NCBI RefSeq assembly: GCF_000612845.1
Contig: NZ_CCAT010000045.1
Span: 211,831-275,830, forward strand
Direction: 5' to 3'
Length of the DNA stretch: 64,000 nt
Source: Clostridium ihumii AP5
Lineage (GTDB): Bacteria > Bacillota > Clostridia > Clostridiales > Clostridiaceae
A program made the position numbers and the translations under genes. The notes beneath the pieces were generated by a model. That model was not told the DNA's origin and did no database searches. It saw only the letters and a program-made list of their open reading frames with translations. Positions 53,953-62,772 of this stretch are shown one piece after another. The stretch's first letter is position 1; each line of letters opens with the position of its first letter.

Positions 53953-55608
53953 TTAAGCTGTAACAATTTCTCCATTTGCTAAATTATTATACTCTGGAGT
54001 TTCACTTATTACACTGAATTCTCCATTTTTAATTACTTGTCCATTTTTCATGAGTATTATTTCCTCAAATCCTTCTAATTCTTCTTTTATATCATGAGTT
54101 ACCATAATAATAGTTTTATCTTCAAGTTTCAGTAACTCATCCATAAGAATTTTAGAAAGTTTCTTATCAACTCCAGTAAAAGGTTCATCTAATAAAAGAA
54201 CAGACGATTCTTGTATTAGTTTTCTAAAAATAGCAACAGTCTTCTTTTCTCCACCACTTAATTCATTACAGTTTTTACTTTTAGAAATCGTGTTGTATAC
54301 ATACTTATCTATACCGTTTTTTATTTTATCTATTCCTATCATTGAATATGAATCATACACAGTAATATTATTTTCAAATCCATCAGAAAAAATATATTCA
54401 TTCTGATCTAAATATGCTAAAACATCACTTGTATCAATGTTACTTATATCCAATCCATCTATATAAATATTTCCTGATTCTATTTTATTAATACCTGCTA
54501 ACCCTTTTAGTATAGTAGATTTTCCAGAACCGCTACTTCCAATAAGTGCATATTTTTTTCCCTTTTCAAACTTAAACGAGAAATCTTTTACTTCAAATTC
54601 ATCAAATTTAATATTCATGTTTTTTATTTCTATATTTGATTTTAATTCTTTTATTTTCTCATACTGAGTTGTTCCTTCATCACTATCTAAAAGATTTATG
54701 AGCTTTTTCCTTACATCTTTTGATGCATTCAATCCATTTATAGCTTTCATTAACATTTGCATAGGTGGTATATATGAATATATATATCCTAGTGATGCTA
54801 CTGCAGCTCCTATTGTAATTTTTCCTTCAATACAAAGATATGCTGCTAATAATATAGAAATAAAATTTATTAAATATGTTGAACCACCATTTACAACTAT
54901 AGCAATTGATCTCATTCGTCCATATTTATATTCAATATCGGCCATTTCTCCTAGCTTCTTTTCATGTTCTAATTCTAGATGCTTTCTAGTTTTGTTATTA
55001 AACAATCTAATTCCCTGAAGTAAATCAGTAAATTTTAATGTATACAATTCTGTTTTCTTAAGTTCTTCATACTTTTGATCTGCTAATTTTTTTGAAGTGA
55101 ACCTTGGAAAGATTGTTATGCTTATCACTGATATCACTGAAAGTAATATTGCAATTCTCCAATCAAAGAATAGTATTATAGTAACGCTATAAATAATAAT
55201 CATATTAACAGCCTTAATAATACTTACCATTCCTAAAAGATAATCTTCATCAATAGATGCTAAATCATTATTGAATATTGATATATACTCTGGAACTGAT
55301 TTTTCTATAAATTTTTTATTATTATAAAATGTAATTGATCTAAATAAGTCTTTTTTTAATACTCTCCTAAACTCAATACTTCCTTTGCTTGTTATTAAAT
55401 AATTAAAATAAGCTAATACTGCTATAATAATTAAACTGAACACATATAGAAATATATAATTTCCTATATGTAATTCACCCTTTCCTTCAATTGTATCAAA
55501 TAAATTTTTCTGAATAACTGGCAAAAATGAAAGTATTATTACTAATAAAGCATCTATTATAATTTGAGATATAAGGTATTTTTTTACCTTCATTATATAT
55601 TTCTTCAT
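53953..55608 (-). CDS. ABC exporter half-transporter (tandem pair, second gene)
   Basis: A 551-residue type I exporter: six helices in about residues 15-310, then the ATPase with Walker A GSSGSGKST, signature LSGGEKKTVAIF, Walker B VLLLDEPFTGVDKK and switch His in VTHDIKE. It is clearly homologous over its whole length to the upstream gene (both begin with a basic residue cluster, a helix and QKxLFDxI). The pair probably forms a heterodimer. GGGG-type ribosome site 125 bp below the first gene. Substrate unknown. Confidence 0.87.
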   Translation of the reverse strand: MKKYIMKVKKYLISQIIIDALLVIILSFLPVIQKNLFDTIEGKGELHIGNYIFLYVFSLIIIAVLAYFNYLITSKGSIEFRRVLKKDLFRSITFYNNKKFIEKSVPEYISIFNNDLASIDEDYLLGMVSIIKAVNMIIIYSVTIILFFDWRIAILLSVISVISITIFPRFTSKKLADQKYEELKKTELYTLKFTDLLQGIRLFNNKTRKHLELEHEKKLGEMADIEYKYGRMRSIAIVVNGGSTYLINFISILLAAYLCIEGKITIGAAVASLGYIYSYIPPMQMLMKAINGLNASKDVRKKLINLLDSDEGTTQYEKIKELKSNIEIKNMNIKFDEFEVKDFSFKFEKGKKYALIGSSGSGKSTILKGLAGINKIESGNIYIDGLDISNIDTSDVLAYLDQNEYIFSDGFENNITVYDSYSMIGIDKIKNGIDKYVYNTISKSKNCNELSGGEKKTVAIFRKLIQESSVLLLDEPFTGVDKKLSKILMDELLKLEDKTIIMVTHDIKEELEGFEEIILMKNGQVIKNGEFSVISETPEYNNLANGEIVTA

Positions 55609-55733
55609 AGTACTCTTCCCCTTAAATTAAGCTTACATAAAAATATATTTGAGCTTTGAACCCTATATATAATTTGTTTTTTGAATTTTCTGTATTTATT
55701 TATTCTATTTTCTCCCACATTAAAGAATATTTT

Positions 55734-57308
55734 TTAGCTCAAAATTTTTCCCTTATCTAAAATTAGGACATCATCAAACTCATCTAAATTATCAACAAGT
55801 TTATGTGTTATCATTATAATTGTTTTATTGGTTTTTAATATATATTCTTTAAGAACATTCATATTCTGATTATCTACACCTGCAAACACCTCATCAAATA
55901 TGCATATTTCTTTATCCTCAAGATAACTTCTAATAAACTTAATACATCCTTTTTGTCCACCGCTCAGTGTTGATGAATTAGGATTATTTTTAATTGGTTC
56001 AAGAAATTCTTCTTTTAGATAGCTGTTAATATCCTCTAATTTTTCATCAGAATATGAAGAAAAACATGTGACATTATTATAAAAATCATCTTTAAATATA
56101 TGTTCTTCCTGACTAATATAACTAATAATTGCACTTACATCTATATCCTTTATATTAATTCCATCAATTAATATTTCACCTTCATCAATAAAATTCTCTT
56201 TAATCAATGCCTTCATCAAACTACTCTTTCCAGAACCACTGCTACCTACTATTGCATATTTTTTTCCTTTACTAAAGTTATAAGATATATTTTCCATACA
56301 AAAATCATCATATTTTATACTTACATTTTTAAACTCAATTCCTTTATCAAATGAATTTTTCTCAACCAAACTTACTGGTTCAAAATTCATCATATCTCCT
56401 ACTTTTCCTTTTATTCCTTTGCTTGATTTATATACATTTATAGCATAAATAAAAACTTCAACTGGCTCAGTAAATAAAGTTGTAAACCCAATAGATGCAA
56501 CAGCTGTTCCAATTGTTATTTCTCCTCTATACATCATAATTGAAGCAATAATAATTACAATTCCATTAATTAGATATGTGGCAGTAGAATTCATTGCGTT
56601 TGCAATTGACTCCACATGTTTATATAAAAACTCTACTTTAGCATTATTTTTTATATTTTCATTAAAAACTTTATTAAAATTTTCTCTAGTATTGCTATTT
56701 ATAAGTTTAAATCCATACATCAAATCTAGTATTTTTGAATTACATTTTCCAGTATCATCTAAATAATCTTTATTTCTCTTTGACAATTTTTCTTCAGTTA
56801 TTTTAGGAAGAATAAAAGCTGAAAAAATTGCTAAAATTAAAACTACTATTGCCATTTTCCAGTTAACAAATACAAACATTATAACTCCATAAATAATAAA
56901 CATATTAATTGACTTTATTATATCGACTACAGCGTTTAAATATGAATTAGCTAATACCTTTATGTCATTTCCTTGTATGGATATATACTCCCCTAACTGT
57001 TTTGAATGAAATCTTTCGCTACTATAACTCGTAATAATCGAAAAGAAATCTCTTCTCATTTCTTTTCCAACCATTACTCTACTTTTAATACTAAATATCA
57101 TTGTTACATATGAAAAAAATATAATTGCCCCTATACATATAATTAAAGCTAATATGTAACTCCAAATCCCAACGCTTTCTCCTGCCCCTATTGAATCAAA
57201 TAGTACTTTTTGAATATACATGAGCATAGAACTAGATGCAGTTACTAATCCATCAGCTACTATACTTATGATTAAACATATTCTTACACTTTTAAAGTAT
57301 TTTCTCAT
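55734..57308 (-). CDS. ABC exporter half-transporter (tandem pair, first gene)
   Basis: A 524-residue exporter paralogous to its neighbour. Walker A is GSSGSGKSS; signature LSGGQKGCIKFIR and Walker B ICIFDEVFAGVD are slightly unusual, but the catalytic Glu and switch His (ITHKL) are present. The protein is shorter than average, with a brief ATPase tail. GGAGAAGGGG lies upstream of the ATG. Probably one half of a heterodimer. Confidence 0.87.
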   Translation of the reverse strand: MRKYFKSVRICLIISIVADGLVTASSSMLMYIQKVLFDSIGAGESVGIWSYILALIICIGAIIFFSYVTMIFSIKSRVMVGKEMRRDFFSIITSYSSERFHSKQLGEYISIQGNDIKVLANSYLNAVVDIIKSINMFIIYGVIMFVFVNWKMAIVVLILAIFSAFILPKITEEKLSKRNKDYLDDTGKCNSKILDLMYGFKLINSNTRENFNKVFNENIKNNAKVEFLYKHVESIANAMNSTATYLINGIVIIIASIMMYRGEITIGTAVASIGFTTLFTEPVEVFIYAINVYKSSKGIKGKVGDMMNFEPVSLVEKNSFDKGIEFKNVSIKYDDFCMENISYNFSKGKKYAIVGSSGSGKSSLMKALIKENFIDEGEILIDGINIKDIDVSAIISYISQEEHIFKDDFYNNVTCFSSYSDEKLEDINSYLKEEFLEPIKNNPNSSTLSGGQKGCIKFIRSYLEDKEICIFDEVFAGVDNQNMNVLKEYILKTNKTIIMITHKLVDNLDEFDDVLILDKGKILS

Positions 57309-57454
57309 AATCCCCTTCTCCTAGTTCATTATGTTTTATAACTATTTTTTAATATATTATTGTTTTTAATCTGTGTTCTTCATAGTTAAAGCTTAAAATG
57401 TTCCCCTATTTCTAATTTTAACCTTATCTAGATAATTTCCACGGTAATATACAT

Positions 57455-58216
57455 TTAAATTCCTCTTTTTTTTAAAATATTATCAAATTTTTTCTCTGAT
57501 AATATTTCATGAGTAATGAAATCACCATTATATAACAAAGTAAAAGTTGTAAATGGTGTTGGTGCATTCTGTGCTTGTTCTTTTGTGGTAATATGAATAG
57601 ATTTGAACCTAACATTTCTCTCTTTTGCCATATTCTCAAGAATTGGAACGTATTTTGCAGTAAATGGACATTGACTTGTGTAATATAATGTAAATCCATC
57701 CCTACATACCTCTTTGGATATATCTTTTACTTGAGACTTAAAACATGGTTTTGGTGAGTCCTCATAAAATGGAAAATACATAAGTTCAAAATATGGATTT
57801 GCTGTGTCAGCTCTCTTAAAACCTTTATATATTAAATATTTAGGATCTGAAAGAAATCCCTTTTTCTTTGTTGAAGATAAAACAACAAGCCCTTTCTTTC
57901 CCTTTTCTTTGCTATCTCTAATACATTCCTCCATAAGTAAATTAGAATATCCTTGACCCTTAAATTTTCCTGACACCCAAAGACAATTAATGTACATATA
58001 TTCATTAGCATCTATTGGAGACCATGAATTTTCTGCTGGAATATACTCTATAAAGCATTTTCCTCGAACATTACATTTCAAAAAAACAAGTCCTTCATCC
58101 AATCGCTCTTTCAACCACAACTTTTTTGACACAACCTGTACATCCTTGTTATTGGCAATAGCACAACAAATATGTTCCGTCTCAAGATTATCTTGTGTAA
58201 GCTTTATGAGTTCCAT
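57455..58216 (-). CDS. YoaP-type protein: GNAT + thioredoxin-like domain
   Basis: A 253-residue two-domain protein. Residues 1-150 are a GNAT domain (YMYINCLWVSGKFKGQGYSNLLMEECI with the acetyl-CoA loop KGQGYS); residues 165-253 form the YoaP/thioredoxin-like domain with FTLYYTSQCPFTAKYVPIL and APTPFTTFTLLYNG. The CPF-T segment has a single Cys rather than CxxC. It may acetylate a toxic or thiol compound. AGGAGG lies upstream of the ATG, with a well-spaced promoter 43 bp further. Single gene. Confidence 0.85.
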   Translation of the reverse strand: MELIKLTQDNLETEHICCAIANNKDVQVVSKKLWLKERLDEGLVFLKCNVRGKCFIEYIPAENSWSPIDANEYMYINCLWVSGKFKGQGYSNLLMEECIRDSKEKGKKGLVVLSSTKKKGFLSDPKYLIYKGFKRADTANPYFELMYFPFYEDSPKPCFKSQVKDISKEVCRDGFTLYYTSQCPFTAKYVPILENMAKERNVRFKSIHITTKEQAQNAPTPFTTFTLLYNGDFITHEILSEKKFDNILKKRGI

Positions 58217-58258
58217 ATGTTCTTACCTCCTTTTTAAATTTAATTTCATCTTATCCAT

Positions 58259-58287
58259 ATTGTAACTATATTTATAATAATTTACAA
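58259..58287 (-). promoter_or_regulatory. Promoter of the YoaP-type gene
   Basis: TTGTAA (58287-58282) and TACAAT (58264-58259) on the minus strand, 17 bp apart. Confidence 0.6.
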
Positions 58288-58331
58288 TTAAAATTTCTAA
58301 ATGAATATTAAAATTGAGTTTTTAAGTATTT

Positions 58332-58395
58332 GGATCCAACGCAAAGACCGCCAAGGTTAAAACCTCAGCTACGAAGGTGCTATAGCTTTTTATCC
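58332..58395. ncRNA. Orphan folded element, unassigned
   Basis: A short G+C-rich island in very AT-rich DNA. GGAT (58332-58335) can close with ATCC (58392-58395); inside are AGGTT-AA-AACCT (58354-58365) and AGCTA...TAGCT (58367-58371 with 58383-58387), a three-way-junction-like layout. It contains ACGCAAAG, as in cyclic di-GMP-I aptamers, but the other conserved parts are missing. It lies upstream of the YoaP promoter and points at no gene on the plus strand. The rest of the 543-bp gap (58217-58759) shows only the promoter and a terminator. Confidence 0.35.
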
Positions 58396-58702
58396 ACAAT
58401 AGAAAAATAAAATGTGACAACTTACCTATATGCCAGGTTTCAACATTACCTATGAATGTTTGAATATATTACCTTACAATTCTAAACTGATTATAAAAGT
58501 AAATTTGAGAACAAACTATACTATCAGTAGTATTATTAAAAAATAAATTTATCAATTGAAAAACCTGTTTCTTGGAATACTACTATTCTCATTTAATATT
58601 TGAATAATTTCATTTTTCAGCTTGGAACCCTATATTAGGATATATTGTTTTTAAGTATTTATAGATTTGTTATTTCTTTAAATTTCTGCATAAACTAAAA
58701 AA

Positions 58703-58727
58703 GAAGCACCTCTATTTGAGTTGCTTC
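58703..58727 (-). terminator. Terminator of the unknown 353-residue gene
   Basis: GAAGCAaCTC pairs with GAGgTGCTTC around a five-base loop, followed on the minus strand by TTTTTTAG. Confidence 0.85.
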
Positions 58728-58759
58728 AAATATAAACTTTATATTATTAATTTTTAAAC

Positions 58760-59821
58760 TTATCTCCAAACATCTATTATCTTTTTTGAATTTCCAAGCA
58801 CTTTCTTTACTCTATCAATTGATAAAATAACACTTTTACAATTTTCATCAAATAAAGATTTGAGTCTATTAACTTCATAATTAATTGTATCAGTTAAAGC
58901 TTGATTTCTTCCCATATTTTTAACACCTGCTGATTCCAATACGGGTTTTATAAGATCTCTATATACTTGTGTAGCTTTTTCAAAACTTTCTTTACTTGAA
59001 TAGTCTACATTTTCAAAAACATTCATAATATTTTTGGCATACTCTATATTAGTAGCAGTCTGTACATATTTAATACCATAGAATTTATTATCTACATCCA
59101 CAACTATAGATTTCTTATAATTTTCATCTATTCTTTCTGGAACTGAATTTATAATCTTTTGTATTCTTGCAGACATAGTTGAATTAAGTAGTCCTTGTTG
59201 ATCTGTATTTAAATTTTTTTCTGCATAAGTATTTACCTTACCTTTAGCTATTCCCATTTCTGCATAATTATCATAATCTAAACCACTTTTTATATTAGGT
59301 ATAGTAAATTTTGCATACTCCATAACCTTTGAAGAATCCATTAATTCTTTTAAAGTAAAATTTACCCCATTTACACTAAACTCAGTTTTTAAGTTTTCTA
59401 TTTTATTAGAAACACCATCTAAAGTGTTCTTTTTCAGTTCTTTAACAAGATCATTTATTCCATTTTCTAATGATTGTACATCGTCATTTAAACTACTACT
59501 ATCACTTAAATTTTTAGTTATTTCAGCTATAAAATTTTTTACATAATAATCATAACATTTTACATCTTCACCTTGAGCTTTTGAAGAAAACACATCAAGA
59601 TAATCTTTATTTAAAACTTCCTCTTTAATCTTGTAATAACTAACTACCTCAAATTCATTTTCATCTTTCCCTATGCATTTTTCATAATCTATATCTTCCC
59701 ATGGTATAATTGTTATTTCATCTGGCACACATTTTTCTTTAATCTTATCATTTTTATTTACTAAAGCCTGACTTGTATCAAATTTAATCTTTGTTAAATT
59801 TGTTGTACTATTAATATTCAT
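58760..59821 (-). CDS. Unrecognised 353-residue helical protein
   Basis: No family was recognised. The protein has no signal peptide or membrane segment. Residues 1-70 are polar and acidic (PDEITIIPWEDIDYEKC); the rest looks helical, with SLENGINDLVKELKKN, LKELMDSSKVMEYAKFTIPN and VNRLKSLFDENCKSVI. A stretch with INSVPERIDENYKKSIVVDVDNKFYGIKYVQ may be a beta region. There is almost no ribosome site; instead a strong hairpin sits nine bases before the ATG. Own terminator. It may be an envelope, sporulation or phage-like structural protein; I cannot say. Confidence 0.7.
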   Translation of the reverse strand: MNINSTTNLTKIKFDTSQALVNKNDKIKEKCVPDEITIIPWEDIDYEKCIGKDENEFEVVSYYKIKEEVLNKDYLDVFSSKAQGEDVKCYDYYVKNFIAEITKNLSDSSSLNDDVQSLENGINDLVKELKKNTLDGVSNKIENLKTEFSVNGVNFTLKELMDSSKVMEYAKFTIPNIKSGLDYDNYAEMGIAKGKVNTYAEKNLNTDQQGLLNSTMSARIQKIINSVPERIDENYKKSIVVDVDNKFYGIKYVQTATNIEYAKNIMNVFENVDYSSKESFEKATQVYRDLIKPVLESAGVKNMGRNQALTDTINYEVNRLKSLFDENCKSVILSIDRVKKVLGNSKKIIDVWR

Positions 59822-59829
59822 ATTTTATC

Positions 59830-59866
59830 TTTAGTGAAAGAGTTTATGTACCAAACCCTCACTAAA
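59830..59866 (-). promoter_or_regulatory. Hairpin directly upstream of the unknown gene's start codon
   Basis: TTTAGTGA pairs with TCACTAAA, and GGGTTT with AAACTC inside, giving about 14 bp around a seven-base loop. It ends nine bases before the ATG and has no T run, so it is not a typical terminator; it could control translation or protect the mRNA. Confidence 0.5.
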
Positions 59867-59962
59867 ACTCACTTCCTTTAATTTTATACTTTTTTCTCTT
59901 TATAACATATTAATAATTTGTCATATATGAAAACAATACTTATATCAATTAGAACAATATAA

Positions 59963-60580
59963 CTAATCAAATACAACTTCCCATTTTTCATTCTTATATG
60001 CATCAAAACACATTTTGATTTGATCATAAACATTTTTATTTTCATCTATGATAGGCAAATTATCAAGAGAAAAGAAACCACTTTCAGTTGTTTCATCATT
60101 TTCTTTAAAACTACCACTTATTACATAACAAAGAACAAACACTTTAAAAATTCCATAAGCAAATTTCGGAAAATTATGTTTATTTCTATCCTGAATTGCA
60201 ATAATCCTTAAAGGAATAACATCTAAACCCGCTTCCTCTTTTACTTCTTTAATTGTGTTAGACGCAATTGATTCATTGTAATCAACCCACCCACCTGGAA
60301 GTGACCATTTGTCTTGCTCTTTTACAAGTAAAATTTTGTTTTCTTTGAATATTGCCGCTCGTGTTTCTATTTTAGGTGTCTGATACCCAGTTTCATTACA
60401 AAACAAACCTTTAACTTTTTCAAGTGGAAGTTCTGTTTTCATACTTATCATTTGTGCCGATATTTCCCTTACTCTCTCAAAACGCTGTTTATCAAACGGA
60501 TCCTTTGTATATGTTAGGCCATTTTGAGCTATTGATTGCAATTCCATTGCAATCTTTATTAATTCATCTAAATCATTCAT
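59963..60580 (-). CDS. NUDIX hydrolase with N-terminal helical domain
   Basis: A 205-residue enzyme. Residues 1-65 match the helical N-terminal domain found in ADP-ribose pyrophosphatase-like NUDIX proteins (AMELQSIAQNGLTYTKDPFD, RFERVREISAQMI). The NUDIX box is GGWVDYNESIASNTIKEVKEEAGLDV read in parts: G-x5-E-x7-KEVKEEAG, with Lys in place of the first Arg. It should hydrolyse a nucleoside-diphosphate-linked compound such as ADP-ribose or FAD. GGGG precedes the ATG. Confidence 0.88.
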   Translation of the reverse strand: MNDLDELIKIAMELQSIAQNGLTYTKDPFDKQRFERVREISAQMISMKTELPLEKVKGLFCNETGYQTPKIETRAAIFKENKILLVKEQDKWSLPGGWVDYNESIASNTIKEVKEEAGLDVIPLRIIAIQDRNKHNFPKFAYGIFKVFVLCYVISGSFKENDETTESGFFSLDNLPIIDENKNVYDQIKMCFDAYKNEKWEVVFD

Positions 60581-60898
60581 AATTTTATCCCCTATTTTAT
60601 TTCCCCCTTCTTAGAATTTATCTTTTATATTAAATAAGATACATCTACAATATTATCGTTAGTTTTTTTTAAATCATTACCACTTATAACCTTTTTATAA
60701 TTATTTTTACAAACAGATGACAATCTCTTTAATTTGCCTCTTATAAATATAATCTTAATATTTATAAAGCACATTTTCTAATACTATGTGAAATAACTAT
60801 TACTCTTATCTCACCTTGTAAAAATGTTAATTTTTATTATTCAATAACTTTTTTATAATAGTTTACTTTATATATGATGTATTTTCTTTTTTCTATAA
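60581..60898. other. Intergenic region upstream of the NUDIX gene
   Basis: AT-rich, with one 49-codon minus-strand frame (60625-60774) that lacks a ribosome site; I do not call it. No promoter stands out. Confidence 0.4.
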
Positions 60899-60926
60899 AA
60901 ATAACCCTGATTTCTCAAGGTTATTT
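60899..60926 (-). terminator. Terminator of the ABC gene at 61012
   Basis: AATAACC(C)TGA pairs with TCA(A)GGTTATT around TTTC; the minus-strand tail is TTTATAGAAA. Member of the recurring TTGA/TCAAG class. Confidence 0.75.
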
Positions 60927-61011
60927 ATATGTTACTTATATAAATTTTTTAGAACATAATAATTCCAAATTACTCATCAATATTTGATACTGTTTATAAG
61001 CCATAAATGTG

Positions 61012-62772
61012 TTAGCGTTCATACCACTGTGCTTGGGATTGCAGCAATTCATAATACCTGCCTTTCATGTTTAACAATTCTAAATGCGTTCCTTCTTCTA
61101 TTATTTCACCTTTATCCATTACTATAATTCTATCTGCAATTTTAGTCGAACCTAATCTGTGAGTTACAAAGACACATGTTTTTCCAATACTTATTCTTTT
61201 AAAGGAGTCAAATACATTAGCTTCCTCAATTGGGTCAATGGCTGCAGTAGGTTCATCTAAGACAATTATGTTATTTGGGCGATAAAGTCCACGGGCAATT
61301 GCAATTTTTTGCCATTCCCCACCAGAAAGGTCTTGACCTCCATACTCCCTAGATAGAATTGTGCTCCCTTTTATATTTAATTTAGGTAAACTTATCTCTG
61401 TCTTATCAAGAACATCTTCAGTTCCTAGTTCAGATGTAATATTGCTTATTTTTATATTGTCCTCTACTGATAACTTATATTTAATAAAATTTTGAAAAAC
61501 TGCACTAATCCCTTTAAACTTTGAATCACTTGAATAAGAGTTAAGTGATCTATCTCCATAAACAACCTGACCCTTTGTAGGATCATATAAACCCATAATT
61601 ATCTTTGTCATTGTACTTTTCCCCGAACCATTTTCTCCTACAATTGCCAGTGATGTTCCCGCCTTAATGGTAAGATTTATGTTTTTAAGTGAACTTACAT
61701 TAGAATTTGGATAAGTAAAACTTACATCTCTTAATTGAATATCTTGATCTTTAGGAATGTACTCATCTTTACCTAAATCAAAATCTTCATCAAGAAGCCT
61801 TACTAAAAATGAAGTATTTGAAATACCTACAAGGGCACTTCCAAGATCCTCAATTGCATCTCTCATCATTGTTGTTATTTTAGAAATAGAATAATAAATA
61901 GCTGCAAACAAACCAATTGATATAACTCCTGAGTAAACAAAATACACTAAAAGCATAAGTACACTTAAAAAGCCTATAGAATTTAGTAATTTCATAAACA
62001 CTGATACCTTAAGGATATGTCTTTTATTAGAAACAAACTCTTTACTAAATTCATTGTTTGATTCATCAAATAGTTTATAAAAATACTCAAATGAACCATT
62101 AAGCAATGTATCTTTAAAGTATTCTCTTGATATAATACATTTTTCAAAGTACTCAGTTTGTCTTCTCCTATTGCCCATTTTGTCTTCAAAATCAAAACTT
62201 TGCTTTACTCTAATTTTCTCTAACAAGAATGTGGGGATAAAAATTAAAATAATTACAAGTACCAATATAGGATTAATATTCATCAAATATATTAATAAAC
62301 TTAAAATATATGGTATATATAAAAACAATATCTGTATAATAACACGAAGTCCACTTGGAGCCTCTTCACTGCCAAAGCTTGCTTTTTTCAGCCTATCTAT
62401 ATTAGCTGAATCCTCAAACTCTATAGGTTTCATACAGCTTGTACGATTATGATGTAAAAATTTCATATATCCACTACCACGTCTCCAAAAATACCCTTTT
62501 GCCATATACTCAATCCATTCCCCCAATGGATATAATGACAAAATCACTAGTAAACTTAAAATAGGTTTATAAATTGAATTTATTGCCTCTCCATTTGCAA
62601 CATTTACAATACTATCAAACAATGTCTTTATTAAAACAATTTCAAGGAATCCAAGAATACTCATAAACAAGGAGGATATAACAAGTAGAACAAATGTAAT
62701 GGGGCTTGCATGCCAAGTATATTTTATTAATCTACTAAGAACCTTTGTCCCAGACATTTTTTTATTAGTCAT
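61012..62772 (-). CDS. ABC exporter half-transporter (second of a pair)
   Basis: A 586-residue type I exporter: helices in about residues 20-320, then the ATPase with Walker A GENGSGKST, signature LSGGEWQKIAIARGL, Walker B IIVLDEPTAAIDP and switch His in VTHRLGS. Its ATG at 62772 overlaps the stop of the preceding gene by eight bases and uses AAGGTG as ribosome site, so the two are translationally coupled. The LSGGEWQ signature form occurs in lantibiotic- and peptide-type exporters, but no peptide gene is visible. Confidence 0.88.
   Translation of the reverse strand: MTNKKMSGTKVLSRLIKYTWHASPITFVLLVISSLFMSILGFLEIVLIKTLFDSIVNVANGEAINSIYKPILSLLVILSLYPLGEWIEYMAKGYFWRRGSGYMKFLHHNRTSCMKPIEFEDSANIDRLKKASFGSEEAPSGLRVIIQILFLYIPYILSLLIYLMNINPILVLVIILIFIPTFLLEKIRVKQSFDFEDKMGNRRRQTEYFEKCIISREYFKDTLLNGSFEYFYKLFDESNNEFSKEFVSNKRHILKVSVFMKLLNSIGFLSVLMLLVYFVYSGVISIGLFAAIYYSISKITTMMRDAIEDLGSALVGISNTSFLVRLLDEDFDLGKDEYIPKDQDIQLRDVSFTYPNSNVSSLKNINLTIKAGTSLAIVGENGSGKSTMTKIIMGLYDPTKGQVVYGDRSLNSYSSDSKFKGISAVFQNFIKYKLSVEDNIKISNITSELGTEDVLDKTEISLPKLNIKGSTILSREYGGQDLSGGEWQKIAIARGLYRPNNIIVLDEPTAAIDPIEEANVFDSFKRISIGKTCVFVTHRLGSTKIADRIIVMDKGEIIEEGTHLELLNMKGRYYELLQSQAQWYER

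Noticed and set aside
58332..58395. Complete cyclic di-GMP-I riboswitch
   Set aside because: Only the ACGCAAAG segment matches; the first aptamer hairpin and the tetraloop receptor are absent, and no gene follows.
40961..58564. 18-base identity (ATTTATCAATTGAAAAAC) at 40961 and 58547
   Set aside because: Short and AT-rich with no extension on either side; may be chance.
60625..60774. 49-codon minus-strand frame upstream of the NUDIX gene
   Set aside because: It has an ATG but no ribosome site, and a frame of this length is common by chance in such AT-rich DNA.
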